A DNA stretch of 11,819 nt, from NCBI GenBank assembly GCA_964569315.1, contig CAZMUZ010000112.1:1-11819 (forward strand), given 5' to 3'. Shown in pieces: positions 1 to 5,328 of this stretch (position 1 is the stretch's first letter; each line of letters begins with the position of its first letter). The notes under the pieces were generated by a model, which was not told where the DNA came from, searched no databases, and saw only the letters and a list, made by a program, of their open reading frames with translations. Made by a program: the position numbers and the translations under genes. Source of the stretch: CADEFF01 sp964569315. Lineage in GTDB: Bacteria > Pseudomonadota > Alphaproteobacteria > Dongiales > Dongiaceae.

Positions 1-352
1 CTCGATCAACGACAACAACGGCATCACCAACGTCAACCAGAAAGCCGGCAACATGAACAACCAGGCGAACTCCGAGGCTCTGGCGGTTGCGGTGTCTCTC
101 GCGGGCGTGGCGCTGTCCGAAGCGGCCCTCGGTCAGGTCAACAGCAACCCCGAAAACGAAAACGGCTTCCCGGCCGTGTTCGAGTTCGGCGTGACCAAGG
201 AAGCCACCATGACCGGTTCGATGAACGGCAATACCGGCATCGGCGGCGTCAACCAGGCGGCCGGCAACATGGCCAACCAGGCCAACATCTTCTCGCTCGC
301 CTTCATCGATGGCGGCGGGGCGGTGGGGATCGGCAGCGGTGGGCCGCAATAG
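1..352 (+). CDS. Secreted amyloid-like repeat protein, 3' part (Fap-type fibril subunit candidate)
   Basis: The open frame is read from base 2 and runs off the left edge, so the N-terminus and any signal peptide are missing; about 116 residues are visible. It carries two copies of a 23-residue Asn/Gln/Gly repeat (cores at 2-70 and 218-286), joined by a linker containing LGQVNS. The same LGQVNS-linker-repeat layout forms the C-terminal half of the next gene, so the two are tandem paralogues. No Cys or Trp is visible. The tail is Gly-rich and ends in GGPQ. By repeat type and neighbours (a C39 peptidase and a coiled-coil beta-barrel protein downstream) I infer an extracellular functional-amyloid subunit, perhaps a minor or nucleating one like FapB. 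An internal ATG at 53 lies inside the first repeat and is not the likely start. The CDS is certain; the amyloid role is inference. Confidence 0.85.
   Translation, partial: SINDNNGITNVNQKAGNMNNQANSEALAVAVSLAGVALSEAALGQVNSNPENENGFPAVFEFGVTKEATMTGSMNGNTGIGGVNQAAGNMANQANIFSLAFIDGGGAVGIGSGGPQ
2..286 (+). repeat. Two 23-residue N/Q/G repeats in the first subunit gene
   Basis: The unit cores are at 2-70 and 218-286. Each reads S-x-N-(D/G)-N-(N/T)-G-I, two variable residues, then VNQ, two variable residues, then GNM-x-NQAN. The unit at 2-70 matches the unit at 983-1051 of the next gene at 63 of 69 bases by my hand alignment. That points to fairly recent duplication or gene conversion between the two genes. 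Confidence 0.85.
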
Positions 353-363
353 CCAGCAGGCAG

Positions 364-370
364 AAAGGAG
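364..370 (+). promoter_or_regulatory. Ribosome binding site of the second repeat gene
   Basis: AAAGGAG lies 9 bases before the ATG at 380, inside the 27-base gap after the preceding gene. It is the strongest Shine-Dalgarno in the cluster, which fits high expression of the following product. The tight gap implies co-transcription of the two genes. Confidence 0.7.
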
Positions 371-379
371 ACTGTAGCC

Positions 380-1315
380 ATGAAGAAAGCACTCTATGCG
401 ACTACCGGCTCGGCGCTCGCTCTGGCCCTGTTCGGCTTGGCGGCGCCGGCGCTCGCGGATGTCGATGCGATCGCGACGATCACCAAGCACAAGGACATCG
501 TCGTGACCGAGCGCATCACCGTGAACAAGACGATCACGATCTTCGTCGCGTCCGAGTTCTTCGATATTCCGGCGGCGGCCGAGGCGCAGGCCTTGCTGAA
601 CGTCGACAATACCGGGAACGAGGTCAACGGCGCCGATCCGGACAATCCGACGGATCAGGATCCGACCGACAACCAGGGCGAGACCGAGTACGGCATTCAC
701 TTGAGCGCAGTGCTGGACGGGTCGGTCAACGACAACACCGGCGTGTTCGGCGTCAACCAGGATGTCGGCAACATGACCAACCAGGCCAACGTGGTCGCGG
801 TCGCGGGCATCGCCGACGTCTTCGAAGCCTTCGCCGACGCGCAGGCCCATGTCGACCAGGAAAACTCGGACAACACCTCGATCGAATATGAGGTGCTCCG
901 TGATCTGGAAGGCGATCCGGTCACCGACCCGACGACCCCGGCGGATCAGTTCACGCCGAACAAGGTCGCGGACATCACCGGCTCGATCAACGACAACACC
1001 GGCATCATCAACGTCAACCAGAACGCCGGCAACATGAACAACCAGAGCAACGGCGTCGCGGCAGCGATTGGCGTCGGCGCGGTGGTCGCGCTTTCCGATA
1101 GCGACCTCGGCCAGGTCAATAGCGGCAACCATGTCGATGAGCTGGCGACCGTGAAGACGGCGACGATGACGGACTCGGTCAACGGAAATACCGGGATCAT
1201 CAACGTCAACCAGTCGACCGGCAACATGAACAACCAGGGCAACGTGGTCAGCTTGGCCGCGATCACCTCGGGCGCGTTCATCAACACGAACGCAGCGCCG
1301 ACGCCCACACCGTAA
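380..1315 (+). CDS. Secreted three-repeat amyloid-like protein (Fap-type fibril subunit candidate)
   Basis: This 311-residue protein has a clear Sec signal peptide: MKKALYATTG, a hydrophobic run, and APALA with cleavage predicted after residue 26. Residues 27-75 form a Val/Ile/Thr/Lys-rich domain I do not recognise. An acidic Asp/Pro/Gln-rich stretch covers roughly 76-105. Three copies of the 23-residue repeat follow at residues 115-137, 202-224 and 266-288, separated by variable linkers of 64 and 41 residues, and the end is APTPTP. There is no Cys and no Trp. Repeats of regularly spaced Asn, Gln and Gly separated by variable linkers are typical of FapC/FapB and of curlin-like amyloids. Pseudomonas FapC is also described as having a C-terminal CxxC, which is absent here. 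With the export and processing genes downstream, I infer a major fibre subunit. It lies 27 bases after the first gene and is followed by a strong hairpin. Secretion and repeats are seen; fibre formation is inferred. Confidence 0.9.
   Translation: MKKALYATTGSALALALFGLAAPALADVDAIATITKHKDIVVTERITVNKTITIFVASEFFDIPAAAEAQALLNVDNTGNEVNGADPDNPTDQDPTDNQGETEYGIHLSAVLDGSVNDNTGVFGVNQDVGNMTNQANVVAVAGIADVFEAFADAQAHVDQENSDNTSIEYEVLRDLEGDPVTDPTTPADQFTPNKVADITGSINDNTGIINVNQNAGNMNNQSNGVAAAIGVGAVVALSDSDLGQVNSGNHVDELATVKTATMTDSVNGNTGIINVNQSTGNMNNQGNVVSLAAITSGAFINTNAAPTPTP
722..1243 (+). repeat. Three 23-residue N/Q/G repeats in the second subunit gene
   Basis: The cores lie at 722-790, 983-1051 and 1175-1243. 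All three keep S-(V/I)-N-(D/G)-NTG, VNQ, GNM and NQ at identical spacing; unit 1 has GNMTNQAN and units 2 and 3 have GNMNNQ. The linkers differ in length and are rich in Asp, Pro and Thr. Fixed cores with variable linkers suggest that each core forms a stacked beta layer. Confidence 0.85.
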
Positions 1316-1333
1316 GGACTTGAGGCATCTCGG

Positions 1334-1356
1334 GGGGGAGGCGATGAGCCTCCCCC
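1334..1356 (+). terminator. Strong hairpin after the second subunit gene: terminator or attenuator
   Basis: GGGGGAGGC at 1334-1342 and GCCTCCCCC at 1348-1356 form a perfect 9-bp GC-rich stem with a 5-base GATGA loop, 19 bases after the stop codon. The following bases TCGATCCTTTCTTC are only moderately T-rich, so termination may be partial. It sits between the presumed major subunit gene and the accessory genes. Partial read-through would make subunit mRNA more abundant than peptidase and pore mRNA, and the stem could also protect the 3' end of the upstream message. Confidence 0.65.
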
Positions 1357-1428
1357 TCGATCCTTTCTTCAAACCATCGATTTCTCGCCTGACGATTCGT
1401 TTGACGATTTGACCATTGTCGAAACTGG

Positions 1429-2223
1429 GTGTCGGACGTGAAGCATTTCCTCCTTCTATCCGCCGCGCTGGTGGGATTGATCGGGACTTCGGCACCCTCT
1501 CGGGCGGATGAAGCGCCGCGGACGATCTTCATGGATCCGCATAGCGGCGAAATCATCGTCATGCCCGGCCTCGAGGACGTGACCGCGATCGTCGATGCGA
1601 CGACCGGCATGGCCTTCGCCGACGTGCATGTGGTGCAGAGTCTCGTCGGCAACACGGTGACGCAGGAAGGCGGCAGCATGACCGTCGGCTTCGACGGCAG
1701 CGGCAATGCCTTGGCCGGCGTGCTCAGCGTCAACCAGGAAGCCGGCAACATGAACCAGCAGGCGAACATACGTTCGCTCGCGATCGCGCTTGCCGGTGGC
1801 GGACTCGGCGTGGTGAAGGTCGACATCAACACGCTGCAGGTCATGCAGGACAATACGCTGCTGCTGCGCAACACCGGTCCGCGCGAAGTCTCGATCACCA
1901 ACAGCTTCAACGACGGCACCGGAATCGTCGGCATCAACCAGGCCGCCGGCAACATGAACCAGCAGCTCACCGTGGTCGCCGTCGGCATCGGGCTGCAGGT
2001 CGGTCCCGATGTGGTGCAGATCGGCGATTCCCAGCTCGGCCAGATCGGCTCCGAGAGCGACAATTCGTTGACGGAAGAAGGCGTGCAGGGCCCGCGGCAC
2101 AACGAGCTCAGCAACTCCTTCAACGACTTCAGCGGTGTCGCGCAGATCAGCCAGACGACCGGCGACATGAACCGGACCACGCAGGTGATCGGGGTTTCCG
2201 TCACGACCGTGGGTGCGCCATGA
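1429..2223 (+). CDS. Secreted repeat protein, third and most diverged amyloid-like subunit
   Basis: This 264-residue protein starts at GTG 1429. A second in-frame GTG at 1438 gives a cleaner signal peptide (MKHFLLLSAALVGLIG, cleavage near SRA-DE) and has GGG 8 bases upstream, so it may be the true start; I kept the longer frame. Three repeats align without gaps to the 23-residue unit: residues 91-113, 159-181 and 230-252. They degenerate toward the C-terminus: the first keeps VNQ-GNMNQQAN, the second INQ-GNMNQQ, the third only ISQ-GDMN. The SQLGQIGSES linker mirrors the LGQVNS linkers of the upstream genes. No Cys or Trp is present. The gene overlaps the peptidase gene by ATGA, implying translational coupling. 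It could be a minor subunit, nucleator or fibre cap rather than the bulk component. Confidence 0.88.
   Translation: MSDVKHFLLLSAALVGLIGTSAPSRADEAPRTIFMDPHSGEIIVMPGLEDVTAIVDATTGMAFADVHVVQSLVGNTVTQEGGSMTVGFDGSGNALAGVLSVNQEAGNMNQQANIRSLAIALAGGGLGVVKVDINTLQVMQDNTLLLRNTGPREVSITNSFNDGTGIVGINQAAGNMNQQLTVVAVGIGLQVGPDVVQIGDSQLGQIGSESDNSLTEEGVQGPRHNELSNSFNDFSGVAQISQTTGDMNRTTQVIGVSVTTVGAP
1699..2184 (+). repeat. Three progressively degenerate N/Q/G repeats in the third subunit gene
   Basis: The cores lie at 1699-1767, 1903-1971 and 2116-2184. Compared with the other two genes, GNMNNQ becomes GNMNQQ in the first two units, and the last unit loses most Asn and Gln, reading GDMNRTTQ. The pattern resembles specialised end units of amyloid subunits. 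Confidence 0.78.
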
Positions 2224-2906
2224 AGCGGCTCTTCGCCTCGATCCTCGGTTTCGGATTGCTGCTCGTCGCCTCGACCGCGATGGCGGATCAGGTCATCGCG
2301 CTGCCCGGCAACACGAACATCCGCGCGCCGGTGAAGAGCTATGTCGCGCTGCGGTTCGACAAGGTGGTGAAGCAGGCATTCGACGTGAGCTGCGGCGCCG
2401 CCGCGCTCGCAACGTTGCTGACGCACTATTACGGCATGGATATGTCCGAGAAGGACATCATCGAGAAGATCTTCGCCAAGAGCACCGAGGAAGAGAAACA
2501 GAAGATCAACGCCTATGGCTTCTCGATGCTCGAGCTGAAGCGCCTCGGCGAGGATCTCGGATTTGCCGCCGGCGGTTTCCGCGTCGACAGCGCGGAGAAG
2601 CTCGCGAAACTCACGGTCCCGGCGATCACGCTCATTTCGGTCCGCGGTTACGCGCATTTTGTGGTGCTGAAGGGCATCTCCGGCGGTCAGGTCTTCATCG
2701 CCGATCCGGCATTCGGCAATCGGTCGCGGCCCCTCGATCGATTCGCCGACGAATGGGATGGGGTGATCCTGGTTCTCGTGAACACGGAGATCACCGGCAA
2801 TCCCGATTTCTCACCCGAACGCTCCTTGAGCGGGCGTCCGCAAGACGTATTGCCGCTGGTCGATCGGTACGGGGGATCGATCACGCCCAATGCAGGAGAG
2901 TTCTAG
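2220..2906 (+). CDS. Secreted C39-family cysteine peptidase, FapD-like
   Basis: This 228-residue protein starts at the ATG of an ATGA overlap with the upstream stop. Residues 1-22 are a Sec signal peptide ending AMA-D. The C39 signature is visible: Gln52 (oxyanion hole), Cys58 in SCGAAALATLL (nucleophile), His146 in RGYAHFVVL and Asp162 in IADPAFG. The order and spacing fit a complete catalytic domain, with no ABC or membrane domain attached. C39 enzymes usually sit at the N-terminus of bacteriocin ABC exporters, where they cut double-glycine leaders in the cytoplasm. Stand-alone secreted versions such as FapD occur in amyloid operons. The next gene encodes a protein with a canonical double-glycine site, an obvious candidate substrate. 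The peptidase family is strongly supported; periplasmic location and substrate are inferred. Confidence 0.92.
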   Translation: MKRLFASILGFGLLLVASTAMADQVIALPGNTNIRAPVKSYVALRFDKVVKQAFDVSCGAAALATLLTHYYGMDMSEKDIIEKIFAKSTEEEKQKINAYGFSMLELKRLGEDLGFAAGGFRVDSAEKLAKLTVPAITLISVRGYAHFVVLKGISGGQVFIADPAFGNRSRPLDRFADEWDGVILVLVNTEITGNPDFSPERSLSGRPQDVLPLVDRYGGSITPNAGEF

Positions 2907-2935
2907 CTTATGTCTGGGAACGAGAAGAGGTTGCC

Positions 2936-3409
2936 ATGTTCCGCAAGTTGACGTTTGTGTTCGCGGCGCTGCTGCCCGTTGCTGCGGTCTCCCCGGCGCT
3001 CGCAGGCGAGGTGAAGACCGAGGCGCCGGCAGTGCTGACGGAGATGGTCGCCTGGGCCGAGCCGCTCAGCGATAACGAGATGGGCGAGCTGCGCGGTGGC
3101 TTCGCGGGCTTCGCTTTCAACGTGATCATGTCGGGTACGATCGAGAACCTGACCAATCCCGGTTCCGGAACCGGGGTCACCGGCGCGCCGCCTCCGGGCG
3201 TCACGATGGGCGACGGCGTGGTGAATGTGCAGACGGCGATCGGCAGCTTCAATGGCGCCTCGGGCGTCTTCCAGATCGCGAACCTGGAGAACAGCAGCTA
3301 CAACGTAATCAACCAGAACTTGTTCGTTCAGATCGCGATCATCGATGTCGCCAATACGGCGAGCATCCCGACGATCCAGAGCCTGCTCGACGGCACTTTT
3401 GCCCAGTAA
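2936..3409 (+). CDS. Small secreted protein with a double-glycine processing motif and one degenerate repeat (FapE-position)
   Basis: This 157-residue protein starts at ATG 2936, preceded by AGAGG at 2926-2930; the longer in-frame reading from 2213 is only overlap with the peptidase gene. Residues 1-23 form a Sec signal peptide ending ALA. Residues 44-55 read LSDNEMGELRGG, which fits the double-glycine leader consensus (L-S-x-x-E-L-x-x-I-x-G-G) position for position, with conservative M for L and L for I. Cleavage after Gly55 would release a mature chain of about 102 residues starting FAGFAF. That chain is Gly/Asn-rich and has one poor copy of the cluster repeat near residues 103-129 (SFNGASGVFQIANLENSS, then INQN). 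It lies 29 bases after the peptidase gene. It may be a minor fibre component or nucleator needing two-step maturation. I do not recognise a named family. Confidence 0.85.
   Translation: MFRKLTFVFAALLPVAAVSPALAGEVKTEAPAVLTEMVAWAEPLSDNEMGELRGGFAGFAFNVIMSGTIENLTNPGSGTGVTGAPPPGVTMGDGVVNVQTAIGSFNGASGVFQIANLENSSYNVINQNLFVQIAIIDVANTASIPTIQSLLDGTFAQ
3065..3100 (+). other. Coding site of the double-glycine cleavage motif
   Basis: These codons specify L-S-D-N-E-M-G-E-L-R-G-G, residues 44-55 of the small secreted protein. Leu and Ser at -12 and -11, Glu at -8, Met at -7, Leu at -4 and Gly-Gly at -2 and -1 match C39 substrate leaders. A C39 peptidase is encoded immediately upstream. Cleavage itself is inferred. 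Confidence 0.75.
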
Positions 3410-3473
3410 GTCAGGTTTCGGGACGTAGCTGCCCTAACTTTGCCGCGGCGGCGCTACGCCCGCCGGGCGATTG

Positions 3474-3516
3474 CCAATCTCCTCCCCGTTACCCCCAATT
3501 GCGAGGAGGAGATTGG
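3474..3516. promoter_or_regulatory. 12-bp perfect inverted repeat upstream of the FapF-like gene
   Basis: CCAATCTCCTCC at 3474-3485 pairs with GGAGGAGATTGG at 3505-3516 across a 19-base loop; two more pairs form inside after one mismatch. No T-run follows, so it is not a classical terminator. The right arm contains GGAGGAG, a ribosome-binding-like sequence but with no start codon at a suitable distance. It may be an mRNA stem between the subunit block and the pore gene, or a dimeric-regulator operator. Confidence 0.55.
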
Positions 3517-3621
3517 ATTCATCGTTGTGTATATCGCCCAGGTTGTGCGTAAATGAAGGGCGATTGGGGCCCGCTGGTTCGGCTGGCATCTGTCGAAGAC
3601 GGCCGAAGCCGCGGGGAATGC

Positions 3622-3627
3622 AAGGGG
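3622..3627 (+). promoter_or_regulatory. Ribosome binding site that decides the FapF-like start
   Basis: AAGGGG lies 6 bases before the in-frame ATG at 3634. The other in-frame candidates at 3553, 3709 and 3721 have no comparable sequence upstream. The resulting protein has an unusually long stretch before its hydrophobic export segment, so the call is not certain. Confidence 0.5.
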
Positions 3628-3633
3628 ATCAGC

Positions 3634-5241
3634 ATGCTTGGCTCCTCGGCTACCTCGAGGCAAAAACTGTCCGAGCAATCGGAAAACGCCAGATCGCTTT
3701 TCCACAATATGCGGCTCCCGATGGTGGCCGCGGATTTCCGGGATGAACCCAATCTCGCCGGACCGGGGGCGCAGCCGCTCTTTCGTCCATCGCGGTGCGT
3801 TCGTCATAGGCGCCGCCTTGCGCTCCTCGCCGGCGCAAGAGGAGCTGCCCTCGGCGCTGCACTGGTGCTGATCGCCTCTCTCGAAGCGGCGCCGGCCGGC
3901 GCGACCGAGCCGACCGCCAGCGACGCCGATATCAAGGCGATCGTCGAGCAGCAGCAGCAGATGATCGAGGAGCAGGCGCGACGCCTGGAGGAGCAGGCGC
4001 AGATTCTCGCCCGCCAGCAGGAGATCCTGCGGCAGCAACAGCTTCAACTGGAAGCGCTCGAACGCCAGGCCACCGTCGCAACCCAGCCGGCGACGACGCA
4101 GGTGCCCTATGTCGACAGCGGCGAGAACTGGTACACCCTGACCCAGGACGTGGTGCCCGTCCCGCCCGATACCGGCGAGCCGCAACCGGTCGCGCCCACG
4201 GAAGGCGAGCCGGCCGCACCCTCGGAAACGCCGCCGGCCGACGGCACAGCCCCGCCGGCGAACGAGGCGCCCGTCGAAGGAGCGCCGCCGCCGGACGGCG
4301 CCACCGCGGCGGAGGAGCAGCGGCCCGAATCCGAAAAGCCGACCGATCAGCTCCTGCTCGAGCGCGGCGGCGTGCTGCTGCGCGCCGGCACTCTGCAGAT
4401 CGAGCCGAGCGTCGAGTACACGCATGTCTCGTCCAACGAGGTCGCGATCAGCGGCTTTACCATTTTCGATGCGATCATCATCGGCAATATCGAGGTCGAC
4501 GACCTCAAGCGCGATATCTTCACGGGCGCGATCGCTGCGCGTTACGGCATCACCAGCCGCTTGCAGATCGACACCCGGGTGCCGTTCCTCTATCGGCAGG
4601 ACAGCGAGATTTTCGGCGTCGGCACCAATACCCAGCAGGAATTCACCTCGAGCGGCTACGGCCTCGGCGACGTGGAATTCACCACCTCCTACCAGCCGCT
4701 GATCGGCGATGGCGGGGCGATCCCGGACACGATCGTGCGCGCGCATGTCCGCTTCCCGACCGGCAAGGACCCGTTCGGGATCGATACGGAGAGCCTCGGC
4801 AACAACCGGACCGTCCTCGAGGAACCCCCGACGGGCAGCGGCTTCTACGGCGTGGGCGGCGGCGCTACCTTCGTCTGGCGCGTCGATCCGGTCGTGTTCT
4901 TCGGCGGCATCGACGCGACCTTCAACATCGCGCGCACCTTCGCCGAGGTCGGGCAGATCGATCCGGGCGATACCTATCAGGTGTTCGGCGGCGTCAACGT
5001 CCAGCTCAGCGAGCTCGTGTCGCTGAACCTGTCCTTCGTCGAGCAATACACCACGGAGTCGACGCAGGAAGGCCGGACCATCGTCGGCAGCGATCTCAAC
5101 GATGCGCGGCTGGTGCTGGGCACCGCGGTCGGCGTCGGTTCGAACACCTCGCTCACCTTCAACGCCTCGGCCGGCCTGACCAACGAATCGCCGGACTTCC
5201 AGTTCACCATCGCGCTTCCGATCACCTTCTCGCTTTTCTAG
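3634..5241 (+). CDS. FapF-like outer-membrane amyloid exporter: coiled coil, Pro-rich linker, beta-barrel
   Basis: The protein has 535 residues from ATG 3634 (AAGGGG upstream); a longer frame opens at 3553 and shorter starts exist at 3709 and 3721. Residues about 58-90 read Arg-rich, then hydrophobic, then APAGA: a signal peptide preceded by an odd ~57-residue extension. Residues 96-148 are a Gln/Glu-rich coiled coil (QQQQMIEEQARRLEEQ and similar heptads). Residues 173-235 are a Pro/Ala/Glu/Gly-rich linker. From about 244 to the end are alternating-hydrophobicity strands beginning RGGVLLRAGTLQIEPSVEY and ending in Phe, the usual C-terminal signal for outer-membrane barrel assembly. Pseudomonas FapF, a trimeric amyloid-subunit secretion pore, has the same order: N-terminal periplasmic coiled coil, then barrel. 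The last-gene position in the cluster also agrees. Domain order is visible; the transport role is inferred by family and context. Confidence 0.87.
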   Translation: MLGSSATSRQKLSEQSENARSLFHNMRLPMVAADFRDEPNLAGPGAQPLFRPSRCVRHRRRLALLAGARGAALGAALVLIASLEAAPAGATEPTASDADIKAIVEQQQQMIEEQARRLEEQAQILARQQEILRQQQLQLEALERQATVATQPATTQVPYVDSGENWYTLTQDVVPVPPDTGEPQPVAPTEGEPAAPSETPPADGTAPPANEAPVEGAPPPDGATAAEEQRPESEKPTDQLLLERGGVLLRAGTLQIEPSVEYTHVSSNEVAISGFTIFDAIIIGNIEVDDLKRDIFTGAIAARYGITSRLQIDTRVPFLYRQDSEIFGVGTNTQQEFTSSGYGLGDVEFTTSYQPLIGDGGAIPDTIVRAHVRFPTGKDPFGIDTESLGNNRTVLEEPPTGSGFYGVGGGATFVWRVDPVVFFGGIDATFNIARTFAEVGQIDPGDTYQVFGGVNVQLSELVSLNLSFVEQYTTESTQEGRTIVGSDLNDARLVLGTAVGVGSNTSLTFNASAGLTNESPDFQFTIALPITFSLF

Positions 5242-5269
5242 AGCGGATCGGCAGAACGCGGAAACGAAA

Positions 5270-5302
5270 CGGCCGCCGCTGCCGCTTTCGGCGCGGCGGC
5301 CG
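5270..5302. terminator. Long GC-rich hairpin between convergent genes, bidirectional terminator candidate
   Basis: CGGCCGCCGC at 5270-5279 pairs perfectly with GCGGCGGCCG at 5293-5302. Inside, after a single bulged T, GCCG at 5281-5284 pairs with CGGC at 5289-5292 around a 4-base loop. It lies between the FapF-like stop (5241) and the stop of the minus-strand binding-protein gene (5329). Neither side has a clear T-run, so it may act weakly or as a 3'-end stabiliser. Confidence 0.6.
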
Positions 5303-5328
5303 CTCGGCCTTCCGGCGGCGGCGTTCGG

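Noticed and set aside
2..1243. The Asn/Gln repeats as a CRISPR array or tandem DNA repeat
   Set aside because: The repeats are in coding frame, spacing is irregular and conservation follows codons, so the signal is at protein level.
1401..1414. TTGACG and TTGACC before the third subunit gene as -35 boxes
   Set aside because: No acceptable -10 box is found 16-18 bases downstream of either, and the second would place the start inside the gene.
1281..2657. Long minus-strand open frame (458 residues) antisense to the third subunit and peptidase genes
   Set aside because: It is antisense to two genes with signal peptides and clear motifs. Its translation is low-complexity, with no domain or start signal; it is a GC-rich shadow frame.
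2213..2935. In-frame upstream extension of the small double-glycine protein
   Set aside because: It reads through the peptidase gene in another frame. The start at 2936 has an RBS and opens directly into a signal peptide.
4363..4371. Arg-Gly-Gly before the barrel of the FapF-like protein as a second C39 cleavage site
   Set aside because: The preceding residues (PTDQLLLE) lack the L-S-x-x-E-L pattern. RGGVLL looks instead like the conserved start of the barrel domain.
3454..5046. Minus-strand open frame of 530 residues opposite the FapF-like gene
   Set aside because: The translation is Arg/Leu/Asp-rich with no recognisable domain, whereas the plus strand encodes a coherent signal, coiled coil and barrel.
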